Positions 1-7,989 of a stretch of 12,182 bases of DNA are shown one piece after another. Position numbers and translations under genes: made by a program. The stretch lies in assembly GCA_034696485.1 (NCBI GenBank), contig JAQIWT010001144.1, positions 1 through 12,182 of the forward strand. Direction: 5' to 3'. Below the pieces are notes generated by a model, which saw only the letters and a list, made by a program, of their open reading frames with translations, did not search any database and had not been told where the DNA came from. Source of the DNA: Isohypsibius dastychi. Its lineage: Eukaryota > Tardigrada > Eutardigrada > Parachela > Isohypsibiidae. The first letter of the stretch is position 1, and every line of letters begins with the position of its first letter.

Positions 1-767
1 CCCGAACGGTTTTTATTGGTGTTATTCCGCGCGTGAGTGAAAGACAAACCAAAATTATTGCTGGCGCAATGCTTCTACTGTTTCGCCTCCGCACATCACA
101 ATCAATGGTGCAATCACTGAAGACAATTTCGACTTTGGAGGGGTCAACACCAGCAATTTTCAAACAGAACAGGATATAGTAAATTCCATGCATTGTCACT
201 GTTTGGTAAGATCGATCACGCGATTTGAATTGGATAACCTCCAGATCAGGTTTGAGCAACAGTCGAAGGCGTGCAAACCATTCCGAATAGGATGGAGGCA
301 AATAACCATCCCCGATGAAGTGTTCTTGTCCGACCAAGGGCGATGGGAGCTCGATTTTAAGATGAGTTCGAAATTTCCTGGCTCCGCGAATGATTTCCAT
401 CCATCCTTTACAAACCCTGCAGTAGAGAGCTTGCCATATTATCAGCATTATTACGAGTTAGTATTCTTCAGATGCCTCACCGTTCAGTTTTCTTGCGGTT
501 GATGGAATCAATGTTTCCAAAAATAAGTTCCAAAACTTCTAGAGGGAGGTCGTTGATGTTCCTGGATTACAAAACAGAGACATGAAGACAAAACAAAAAC
601 AATAAGACATGGCTTCTTATTCCGAAATGCATGGAGTAAATTGACCATTTACTGCAGACGAGCTTTGGTCGACAAGCATGGTAAAATCCAGACACTTACA
701 AAACAGGAGCGTTGAGGAAGGTTCCAAAAGGTTCCGTTGAAGTCTTTCCAGACTGATGTTCCTCCAT
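1..767 (-). CDS. F-box protein, copy A (5' part, runs off left edge)
   Basis: Likely substrate-recognition subunit of an SCF (Skp1-Cullin-F-box) ubiquitin ligase; the target is unknown. Three exons are visible on the minus strand: 767-700, 561-481 and 416 to the left edge, with introns 699-562 (gtaagt...ccag) and 480-417 (gtgagg...gcag). The joined frame stays open for about 188 residues. Residues about 24-65 carry an F-box pattern: INDLPLEVLELIFGNID, then a basic stretch, then RVCKGW and MEIIRGARKF. A sheet- or repeat-like region follows, with PDLEVIQF and SKVEIVFSDCT, which match copy B. The start ATG at 767-765 was chosen because copy B has an ATG at the same place and both first exons are then exactly 68 nt. 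Homology continues upstream of the ATG but differs by one base in length and contains a stop, so that part is probably not coding. After SDCTID the sequence no longer aligns with copy B, which may mean rearrangement. F-box assignment is firm; intactness is unknown. Confidence 0.78.
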
Positions 768-1614
768 TGCGTTGTTCTCAACTCCAGCACACTGAGGCAA
801 TCTACGAGACTGGCGCAACACAGTTCAAGGTCCTCATGCAAATAATGGCTGCCTCCGAAATAACTAGGAAATCCAAGTTGGAATAAATTGACCACATCTG
901 TCCGTAAGAAAAGATAACCTGAACGAAACCGATCAGCAGAATTTTGCAGAACGAGTCCACAATTCCGCATTCGTCAACGCACAAGCGGGCGGAGGCCACG
1001 ATGGGGTGGAGGGAGGGGGTCCAATTTGGTTTCAAATCTCCCCACCTCGAAATGTCACAATGATCAGGCACAATACTGACTGACTAATGGCCAGCGCATG
1101 GCCAGTGCACGTATGATTAACAAGCAGAGCGGCTGTAGAATGCCCACATTGAATCCAGAAAATCCCCGGGAGGACAGATCTTCTTTCATCTTTTTGTGTT
1201 TCCGTGTGAATTTCGAACTTGTTTTAGTTCTATCTTTAGGGGTGACGACGTCCAACCAAGATGACACCAAAACACCGGAAGACTTGTTGAATTTTGCTGT
1301 ACATGGAACTAGTGACATCATGTAACTCGCAAGTCCCAACCGAAAGTGTACCTAGGTGATTCGGTTAGAAGGAGTCCAAATCATCACAAGACTTTTTCAT
1401 GTTCAGTTAGCAAAGATGATAGAAGTTAATCTTGCGAACGATTGCGCTAAAAAACATTTCGTTCCAGTTTTCTATTTTATTTCATTTTTTGTGGTTTTTT
1501 ATTTTATTATTTATGTTTTTATCATGTATTTTACTTCATTGTAGTGTGATTTCTTATTCGACATGTTTCACAGCTAGTTTTGAACAATGCCGATGAATTT
1601 CTATGTGATTACTC
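768..1614. other. Intergenic region; 5' flank homologous to copy B, AT-rich tract
   Basis: About 768-990 is similar to the region just upstream of F-box copy B (about 3519-3720). Shared blocks include a CGGAATTGTGGA/CGGAATGTGGAT-like segment and a CCTTGAAC/TCTTGAAC segment, so the tandem duplication included the 5' flank. Open frames here on the minus strand are not conserved in frame between copies and were not taken as genes. From about 990 to 1470 I see no gene. At 1470-1545 there is a very T-rich, low-complexity stretch. Confidence 0.5.
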
Positions 1615-2236
1615 TATCCTTCGCGGGGGCGTGCACTGTGCAGTCATCATCGGTTTAAAATCGACAACAAATCACTCGTTCATCTGAACATTCCCAAAAT
1701 GCTGGTCTTTAGGTTTCTCAACAAGCTTAACACGGTAGTGCTATCAGTTTGAGATGAACAAAATTTGAAATATCAAACTCATGAAGAACCCATTGAAATT
1801 CCAGTGCAAGTAGCCATTCACCCAAAATATGTTTTCGCACACAGATCGGTAGGTCGGACTTCCGATTCGGAGAAATATTATGTGGATTGCGCCCTGCACA
1901 AAAGTGGCCACAAACGCGGTGTCCCTACCTCTAAATCGACGTAAGCGTAATAGTTTGCGCTTGAGCGCAGTCGGCTCAGTGTTTCTCCGAATCGGAAGTC
2001 TCACCTTCACATCTGTATGCCAAAACATATTTTTGGGTGAATGGCTACTTGCATTGGAATTTCAATGGGCTCTTCATGATTTTGATATTTCCAATTTTGT
2101 TCATCTCAAACTGACAGCAGTATCGTGTTTAGCTTGTTTAGAAACCTGAAGACCAGCATTTTGGAAATTTTCAGATGAACGATTGATTTGTTGTCGATTT
2201 TAAACCGATGATCACTGCACACCCCCGCGAAGGATA
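1615..2236. mobile_element. Fold-back / long-TIR non-autonomous DNA element
   Basis: Left arm 1615-1875 and right arm 1982-2236 are imperfect inverted copies of each other over about 255-261 bases, around a 106-base spacer. The outer ends read TATCCTTCGCGGGGG on the left and CCCCCGCGAAGGATA on the right. Inner blocks such as GGTTTAAAATCGACAACAAAT, TTTGAGATGAACAAAAT, AAGTAGCCATTCACCCAAAA and CTTCCGATTCGGAGAAA are repeated in reverse complement. Both ends abut the dinucleotide TA, which fits the TA target duplication of Tc1/mariner-type insertions, although a palindrome ending in TA gives this by symmetry. No transposase frame is present; the open frames read across it are products of the inverted repeat. 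Arms differ by point changes and small indels, so the copy is not brand new. Confidence 0.8.
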
Positions 2237-2399
2237 ATTCGAACTGCTGTAACACTTGGTGCCACTAGCTAATCCCGAAAGTCCTGTTCCACTATGGACA
2301 ACCACAAAAAACCCTGTTTCACTCAACGCAACCTTTACTGTTCGACACAACCTTAAACAAACGAAACCCAGATATCTTTACTTTGTCTTACAAGGAGAA
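2237..2399. other. Short intergenic gap
   Basis: Between the fold-back element and the stop codon of F-box copy B. Nothing recognisable; no canonical polyadenylation hexamer for the minus-strand gene was seen. Confidence 0.4.
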
Positions 2400-3518
2400 T
2401 TAAAAAAAGTAGTGATTTAGGAAATCCGCGGTATGTCTGGAAACATGCCCTCCACTGGTGACTGTCATGAGAACCTCAATCCAATTGTCACCGTCCATGT
2501 ACACCCTGAAACAACATCGAGCTACATACCGGAAATCATCATCCCGTCCCATCAATTTTCACCTTTTACTTTGCGGGATAGAATTTGCCAAACGAAGTAT
2601 AAGTGAGATGTCTGGATCCGCAATCATCGTAAGCCATTTTTTAATGTTGCGCAATACATCTGACTGTACTTTCGTCAGAGGCCCGTGCTCGGCAAGGAAC
2701 AGCTTCGCAATCTGCTCAGGTTGCTTATGCAGAGTTTCCAACCACAAATCCTCAACATGCAGCGTGGAAGATGCGAAAAAGTCACTGACTGTAATATGCG
2801 AACGAATAATCCGGATCTTTCCGCTGTTTGCCGGCATTCTGGAATCAGCCATTACCGAAAAGTCCATGGTGCAGTCACTGAAGACAATGTCGACTTTGGA
2901 GAGGTCTGCACCCACACTTGCCACAGCCATAAGAATAAACTGTAGTTTGTTGAACACCATGTTCTGGAACAACCGAGCGCTAGCGAAATTCACTGGAAGC
3001 TCAGGGGGCTTGAGATGCAGAACTTCCAAATCCGGTGTAAGCAAGTGGCCCAGGCTAACACGCAAATCCCAACTGTGGACTAGCTTCAAGTCTTCATGAC
3101 TAAACGGGATAACGAGCGAAGGAAGCTCGATACTGAGATGAGTTCGAAATTTTCTCGCTCCTCGAATGATTTCCATCCATCCTTTACAAACCCTGCAGCA
3201 AAGGCAATCAACAGAAACATGACAAAAACAACTTAAGTAAATTACCGTTCAATCTTTCTGCAGGTGACGGAATTAAGCTCTCCGAAAATGGATTCCATAA
3301 TTTCTCGTGGAATATCACTGATGGTCCTGGAGAGCAGAAGAAATTTATGAAAAAGCTGCTAGCTATTTAGCTAATCCGAGAAAAAAGCATCCCAAAAGAG
3401 CTCCTTTCCGATGAATTCTTATCCAAAAAATTGTGGATGCAAAAACTTACGGTTCTTGGATAGGAAAGATGCTCCGAGAGTATTCCGGGATAGTCTGTTC
3501 AGAATACTCCTTGTCCAT
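2400..3518 (-). CDS. F-box protein, copy B (complete, four exons)
   Basis: Predicted 294-residue F-box protein, probably a substrate adaptor of an SCF ubiquitin ligase; target unknown. Exons: 3518-3451, 3326-3246, 3192-2563 and 2505-2400, with introns of 124, 53 and 57 nt that all begin GT and end AG. Exon lengths 68 and 81 and their phases equal those of copy A. The F-box lies at residues about 24-65 (TISDIPREIMESIFGEL, then RVCKGW and MEIIRGARKF). The rest contains leucine/valine-rich strands such as PDLEVLHLKPPEL, SKVDIVFSDCT and SGKIRIIRSHIT, reminiscent of leucine-rich-repeat-like F-box receptors, then KKWLTMIADPDI. The unspliced frame stops right after AG|GTGA at 2563-2559. Splicing there to 2505 restores frame and adds a 34-residue tail containing VYMDGDNWIEVL, ending at TAA 2402-2400. 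The start is the ATG shared in position with copy A. No AATAAA was seen downstream. Confidence 0.82.
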
Positions 3519-3733
3519 TGCGATCTTATCAATTTTAGCTGAGTGCAGTTCAGATCTGATTTCTCTTGACGCTGGTTCAAGATCTTTTCGTAGATGATGG
3601 CCGTTTTTAATGCTTGAATTCTCCTGTCGTTCTCGAACGTTTGGCGATATCAGAAACAGAATCAAATCCGCGAAATGCAGAGCAGAATCAACAAATCCAC
3701 ATTCCGTTCGCAACGCAGAAGCGTTTAGAGCTA

Positions 3734-3744
3734 GGGGGGGGGGG
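3734..3744. repeat. G11 homopolymer
   Basis: Run of 11 G on the plus strand, just upstream of the 5' flank of F-box copy B and next to the end of the signal-anchor frame at 3751-3963. One of three long C/G homopolymer tracts in the window. Confidence 0.9.
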
Positions 3745-3750
3745 AACTTT

Positions 3751-3963
3751 TCAGACCCCCACCCGGCTGAGCTCCGCCCGCTGGGTTACATGTATAAAAT
3801 TCCCACCGTTTTCTCGAGGTCTGGTCGCGGCAGTTGGTTTGGTACGATCAGAGGTATTATTTATCGGGGATTTAATATCAGAAATGTATGATACCACAAA
3901 CAACAACAGGATGACAGCCAGCAGTGACGATGGTAAACATTTTCCACATAACCATTTCATCAC
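3751..3963 (-). CDS. Uncertain short frame with signal-anchor segment
   Basis: A 70-codon frame whose N-terminus has basic residues (MMKWLCGKCL) followed by one strongly hydrophobic stretch (SSLLAVILLLFVVSYI, residues about 12-27) and then a polar region rich in Thr, Pro, Asn and Arg with an NNTS sequon. This is the layout of a type II membrane or secreted protein, for example the cytosolic tail, anchor and stem of a Golgi enzyme, but no catalytic domain follows. It ends just before a G11 tract at 3734-3744. It could be an orphan first exon, a gene remnant, or chance. Family not recognised. Confidence 0.25.
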   Translation of the reverse strand: MMKWLCGKCLPSSLLAVILLLFVVSYISDIKSPINNTSDRTKPTAATRPRENGGNFIHVTQRAELSRVGV

Positions 3964-4354
3964 ACATTTCCATATTCTCGTACATTACAGGGTTTGCGCA
4001 AGACCGGGAAAACAATCACGCATATTCTAAATCCCGCATACTTCAAGAAAATCAAGCTGCGTGATTTGATTCTAGGTGACACAGAAATCAGATTGCGCGT
4101 TCTCGCACGACTGCAATCACGCATCACAAGTCAACCCCCAACGCTGTAAACAAACCCCCACGCGAATGGCTCGCACATTTGGTCTTGAGGTAGTCGCAGC
4201 CAATCAAAATCGCGCATTCTCGTTTCAAAAAATGATAGTCTGAAATGTGAGTGATAGTCTAAAAAATGATACCTTCTTGGCTTTGCGCAATGCCTATATT
4301 GTATTTTGTCGTATCATCTCTCAGCGTCGTTGAACATCGAGAAATAGTATACCA
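3964..4354. other. Intergenic region without recognised gene
   Basis: No gene recognised. AATCACGCA occurs near 4013 and near 4113, with its inverted form TGCGTGATT near 4054, so a short hairpin or old element edge is possible. ATGATAGTCT-like words repeat near 4232-4275. The left target duplication of the hAT element (GTATACCA) lies at 4347-4354. Confidence 0.35.
4347..4354. repeat. Target-site duplication of hAT element, left copy
   Basis: GTATACCA, identical to 4716-4723 on the other side of the element. Its first six bases are themselves a palindrome (GTATAC). Confidence 0.85.
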
Positions 4355-4715
4355 CAGTGGTGTATCTAGATTTTAAACTATATGGGGCCAACCGCAAAAT
4401 ATTTCTATATGGGGCCGTATGTGTCTGCTTATGTGGGGCTCAAAAACAAAAATCGTCTGGCTGCATGGGACCCGCGCCCAATTTTTCAGGTCCCGTGGGG
4501 CTAAAATGGCCCAATTTTGACCATAAAACGTTTTTTTCGGCAAATTTGTGGGTTGTTGACCGAAAAACTTCGTTTTATGCGGCCAAAAACTGAATTTATA
4601 TATGGAGCCGGCTATGTGGGGCCAAGAAAAATTTCTTATATGGGGCCGGCAATGTGGGGCCTGGGAAATTTAATGTGGGGCCCGGGCCTCGGCCCCTCCC
4701 CTAAATACACCACTG
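4355..4715. mobile_element. hAT-type non-autonomous transposon (MITE), 361 bp
   Basis: Terminal inverted repeats CAGTGGTGTATCTAG (left, from 4355) and CAGTGGTGTATTTAG (right, read inward from 4715) differ at one position. An exact 8-bp direct duplication, GTATACCA, flanks the element at 4347-4354 and 4716-4723. A CAGTGG start and 8-bp duplication are the hallmarks of the hAT superfamily. The interior has many degenerate TATGGGGCC or TGTGGGGCC words at irregular spacing and no transposase frame. Seven perfect-looking TSD bases plus one and near-identical ends argue for a fairly recent insertion. Confidence 0.88.
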
Positions 4716-4723
4716 GTATACCA
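4716..4723. repeat. Target-site duplication of hAT element, right copy
   Basis: GTATACCA immediately after the right inverted repeat, matching 4347-4354. Confidence 0.85.
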
Positions 4724-4953
4724 CAACAACCAAATCGTGAAAAGAAAAAAGCTTCCTTCAGGAACAACTTTCCAATGAGGTAGACATTTGTAATTAGACA
4801 AAAAGGCATCAAGAACTGCAAGCTTCAAGGAACCGGAATGGAGTTCAAAAATTCAACAGTTTCAAACCGACATCAGTGTCTTCAGAAAGTTCTTTCTCTT
4901 AACCGTCCTCTTCCCCACCGTTCTTCTCCGCTTCGTGGTCCTCACTAACTCAC

Positions 4954-5220
4954 TTCATGTAATTCTTCTCTCGTGTGAAATTTCGACAGACCGCGTCGGA
5001 GTGGGACCATCAAAAACAGAACGAATGGGAACGCCAATGCAGCGTCGGTTGATTTGACAGCAATCAAGACAAGCAGGCAGATCAACTGAATCTCGGTAAA
5101 GGCGTGTATTTTCGAAGTTTGAATTCTGCGTCCATAACTGTAAGTCGTTTTGGTGTTCGGACATAACAGTTTGACTCGGTCGATGAACTGAACACCGCTG
5201 ATCAAGCTTAGACCAAGGAT
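4954..5220 (-). pseudogene. Isolated SLC4 anion/bicarbonate transporter exon
   Basis: 89 in-frame codons read as the last membrane segments of an SLC4 transporter (Cl-/HCO3- exchanger or Na+-bicarbonate cotransporter family, plasma membrane). In order: LISGVQFIDRVKLL matches the SLC4 G-x-Q-x-x-[DE]-R block; RRIQTSKIHAFTEIQL matches the R-x-x-T-x-[KR]-[MI]-H-x-F-T-x-I-Q block; LIAVKSTDAALAFPFVLF matches the hallmark V-V-K-S-T-x-A-[AS]-L-A-x-P-F block; VPLRR follows. The frame meets a GTGAGT donor at 4953 and then stops. No other SLC4 exon was found on either side. On the upstream side the match ends about 10 bases from the C13G13 tract. In another frame, 4943-4899 encodes a short acidic tail ending in a stop, which could be the old C-terminus after an indel. 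Most likely an exon fragment moved or left by rearrangement; a gene with far-away exons is possible. Confidence 0.72.
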
Positions 5221-5230
5221 GCTTTTTGTT

Positions 5231-5256
5231 CCCCCCCCCCCCCGGGGGGGGGGGGG
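5231..5256. repeat. C13G13 perfect palindrome
   Basis: Thirteen C followed directly by thirteen G, a 26-bp perfect inverted repeat of homopolymers. It adjoins the upstream end of the SLC4 exon fragment. It may mark a rearrangement junction or be an assembly or sequencing artefact. Confidence 0.85.
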
Positions 5257-5472
5257 CTATCAACAACCCCCTTGCCTACCCTCAAACGACCCTTAAAAAA
5301 AGTATAAAAAAAGTGTAAACTTCCTTTGTTCTCCAAAGTATAAACGAAGTATAAACAAATTGCGCAACACGCGCGCACTCCCTCACTCACTCTTTCATCT
5401 CACTCATCTCACTCATTCCACTCATCCCTCTCTCTCGATCTACCCCCCAATAGCGAAAAAACAGATTCGCTA
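5257..5472. other. Low-complexity intergenic region
   Basis: Contains repeats of an AAGTATAAA-like word (about 5298-5360) and a pyrimidine-rich CACTCATCT-type simple repeat (about 5385-5445). No gene recognised. Confidence 0.5.
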
Positions 5473-6218
5473 ACACGCATGTAGCCTTTGATTTTGTTAC
5501 CCTATTGGCGTGTTACCCAGGGTGGCAATGTTCAGCCAACAATTTCTTTGATACCCATAATTTGTTACCCTACCTGATCTGGATCCTCGATTTCAGTATA
5601 GCTCTCAACTGAACACTTCAAATCTCAACCTAGACTGCAAGTTCAGGCTGAGCCTTTACGATGCATGAAAACTGTCGGGGTGGAATAAAGCTTATGCATT
5701 TGTTTTGAATACAAGGTATCTCTTTGCTGTCGCACTTTCTGTCAGCCTGTTTGGGCTTAACACTTATGATAATGGACTTCGGGCAACAAATATTTTATTA
5801 GCAACCATTGTTATCTTTCTTTACAATGCAGGTTCAGCAGGAAGATGTCAAAATTTTCTTTCAGAAGATACGAAGGTTAAGAGAGGAAAATCTGGGATGC
5901 CAGGGTTCCCGAAATATACTCGGGTGTTCTTCAGGTATCATTCTCAGGTACCAGCACTAATCTTGACTGAAACGAATGTTACAGTATTCTTACGCATGGT
6001 CGGTAAAAGATTTCTGAAGTGCAGCCAAAAATGATTGTCGAGTACTAGAATAAATATGGTTTAAAAACTGAAGTCGTTATCTCCCTTCACAGTTTCATAT
6101 AGTCTATAGACTCAATATGAAGTCGCGGTGTAGATTGGAAGGACCAGTGGTCACATGAGCCCTATACTGATGTTCAGGATCGTTTCAATAAGAGTACCAA
6201 ATTCTGGGTAACAAAAAT

Positions 6219-6350
6219 TTTGTCTGCCAAACATTGTTATCCTGTGTTACAAACCAACAGGGTAACAAATTTGCCGAATATTTAAACTTTGTTGGCCAAA
6301 CATTGTTACCCTAGGTAACTGTAGTCGTCAAATTTGTTACTGTGACATCA
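6219..6350. repeat. Internal diverged copies of the same repeat unit
   Basis: Two degenerate units in the same orientation as 6854-6999, starting at about 6219 and 6288 (spacing about 69). They share GCCAAACATTGTTA, CCAACAGGGTAACAAATTTG and GCCG. Confidence 0.7.
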
Positions 6351-6853
6351 GATATAAGTTCACTAAACAGCTAATTCGGTTCAGTTCCTAAAGATCAGCG
6401 AAGTTCTGTCAATCTGAACTACTTTCACCAACTTTCAGAAGGTAAACAACAGCGGCAACATCAAAGAACGAAGAACTATGGCGTATAGTCTATGAAATGC
6501 TCACCCAATCACCCACTCACACGAGCTCCAAATCCAGACGCCAGAGGGAATAATTCCCCTTTAATTCCATTGTGATCATCGGTTTGGGAATGACGAAATG
6601 ATACCTTAAGAACGCCCAAGCACATTTCGCAGCACTGATTTTGCTCTCTTAATTTTACGCATCCTCTGTGAGAGAATGTTGACATCTCCTTGAACTTGAG
6701 TTTTGTTTCTGAATGTTACCGTTAGATCTCATCTCACTGATCGAATTCAGGTCTGAAATAGGTGTCCAAGAAAACCATTGATCAAAACAGGGTTATTCAG
6801 GTCGTGGGGAACCGAACCAGGTAGGGCAACAAATTTGGGTACATAACAGAGAA

Positions 6854-6999
6854 TTTGTTGGCCAAACATTGTTACCCTATGTAGCAGGCCAACAGGGTAA
6901 CAAATCTGCCGGCTACTGTGATTTTGAAACTTTGTTGGCCAAACATTGTTACCCTGGGTAACAGGCCAACAGGGTAACAAATTTGCCGGCTACATTCGT
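6854..6999. repeat. 77-bp tandem direct repeat, about two copies
   Basis: TTTGTTGGCCAAACATTG recurs at 6854 and 6931, and GCCGGCTAC at about 6908 and 6985, giving a 77-base period. Each unit is also self-complementary: it contains GTTACCCTGGGTAAC (a 15-bp palindrome in the second copy) and the pair GTTGGCC/GGCCAAC. Confidence 0.8.
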
Positions 7000-7001
7000 T
7001 A

Positions 7002-7989
7002 TCCCATACAAAAAAAATTACATTCTTGTCGAAGCTCAATGACGTAAATGAATAAACTCCTTGCTCAAGAAGTTTCTTATGCAGGTCTCATGGTTTTCGT
7101 GGCACCGAGCTTGTTTGCCTTCAGCCCTTCAACCACTGCCGAGGGTGTTCAGTTTGATTGGATTGGTACCATCAAATGTCTTTTTTCGTTCTTCGCCAGA
7201 AGGCTCAACCAGCGTAAAAGCTAGAATGCATTTGCATTTGTTGTATTTCTACCTTAAAAAGTGGCTGGTATTGGTGGCAGCGGCGGTGGACCGGAACCAC
7301 TGACTGCCCTGGCCTAGAAGTCTGAAAAAAGCCGTGCAAGAGCCGAGGATGTGCCATGGAAGGACCGATGAAGAATTACCTCGGTGAAGTGTTCCGTCGT
7401 CGTAGCGCTACGAAGGCTCAGCTGATCATATCCAGATAGGTACGTGATTGCGCAGATGTCAGTAGGATGACCGGAATTATCAACAGCATATAACCGTGAT
7501 TTCTCGGTCAGCTTCATCTGGTATGTTATGTTGGAACGAGCGAGCAGCAGTGTGCTTTGATTTGGCAGAAAAATTTACGTCGCTGAAAACACCAAAAGTC
7601 GAAAATTCTATTCGTTTGACCGCAGAACCCGAACTTTGCCAGATGAGAATGTTTTTCTGGTCAACCAAAAATACGCATTGGACAAAACGCGTTTTTCCGG
7701 ATTTTCACAAATTTCGATTGTCTGACGTTTACTTTGCACGCTGTGCATTCAAAAGCCACGGACGCTTCTCAAAGCTGGCGATACAGTGTACTAACTGATG
7801 ATGACTTCAACGTATTATGTTCTAACGTCGGTAACTCACGAACTTCCAACTCGTAAATCAAGTGAACCCCCCCCCCCCCCCCCAACCCGAAATTAACTGC
7901 TTATCCACTCAAAACACGGTCTTAGTGCGTTCTTTTTGTCGCAAGTATTTGAGACCTCTTGGCCACGGACCGTGCAAGGTTTGCAGAGG
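7002..7989. other. Intergenic region without supported gene; C17 tract
   Basis: About 990 bases without a gene I can support. A C17 homopolymer lies at 7867-7883. A 58-codon plus-strand frame at 7048-7224 with a hydrophobic start was considered and not accepted. No AATAAA for the minus-strand GPCR at 7990 was seen here. Confidence 0.45.

Larger units (their letters stand above)
5473..6999. mobile_element. Putative 1.5-kb DNA element with inverted GTTACCC-rich ends
   Basis: The left end (about 5473-5580) and the right end (about 6815-6999) are inverted copies: both contain TGTAGCC, TTTGTTACCCT, TTGG, TGTTACC, CAATGTT and CCAACAA in the same inward order, and further in TTTGTTACCCTACCTG on the left against CAGGTAGGGCAACAAA (plus strand) on the right. 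Both outer ends abut TA (5471-5472 and 7000-7001). An internal pair of related units lies at about 6219-6350. No transposase was recognised; 5705-6034 has an open frame on the plus strand without recognisable domain. Boundaries are approximate. It could also be a cluster of a dispersed repeat rather than a single element. Confidence 0.5.

Noticed and set aside
617-1071. Two overlapping minus-strand frames of 117 and 89 codons
   Set aside because: They cover the exon 1/5' flank of F-box copy A in wrong frames; neither frame is conserved with copy B.
1744-2149. Open frames on both strands with similar-looking peptides (RIGS...SVC.NIF)
   Set aside because: Both come from the inverted arms of the fold-back element read in opposite directions; not genes.
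2458-3099. 213-codon plus-strand open frame
   Set aside because: It lies antisense to exon 3 of F-box copy B, whose frame has paralogue support and an F-box; the plus frame shows no domain.
4357-4783. Plus-strand frames with YMGPA-type peptide repeats
   Set aside because: They are translations of the TGGGGCC-rich interior of the hAT element, not a protein gene.
5705-6034. 109-codon plus-strand frame with hydrophobic start, and an exon-like VQQEDVKIFF stretch at about 5832
   Set aside because: No recognisable domain; it has no ATG-led signal beyond composition and sits inside the putative mobile element. Kept only as a note.
6200-7000. CRISPR-like array
   Set aside because: The repeated units are degenerate, palindromic, of unequal spacing and partly inverted; the genes are eukaryotic with introns.
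7048-7224. 58-codon plus-strand frame (MNKLLAQEVSYAGLMVFVAP...FDWIGTI)
   Set aside because: FDWIG recalls major-facilitator drug transporters, but five residues are too few and no neighbouring exons were found.
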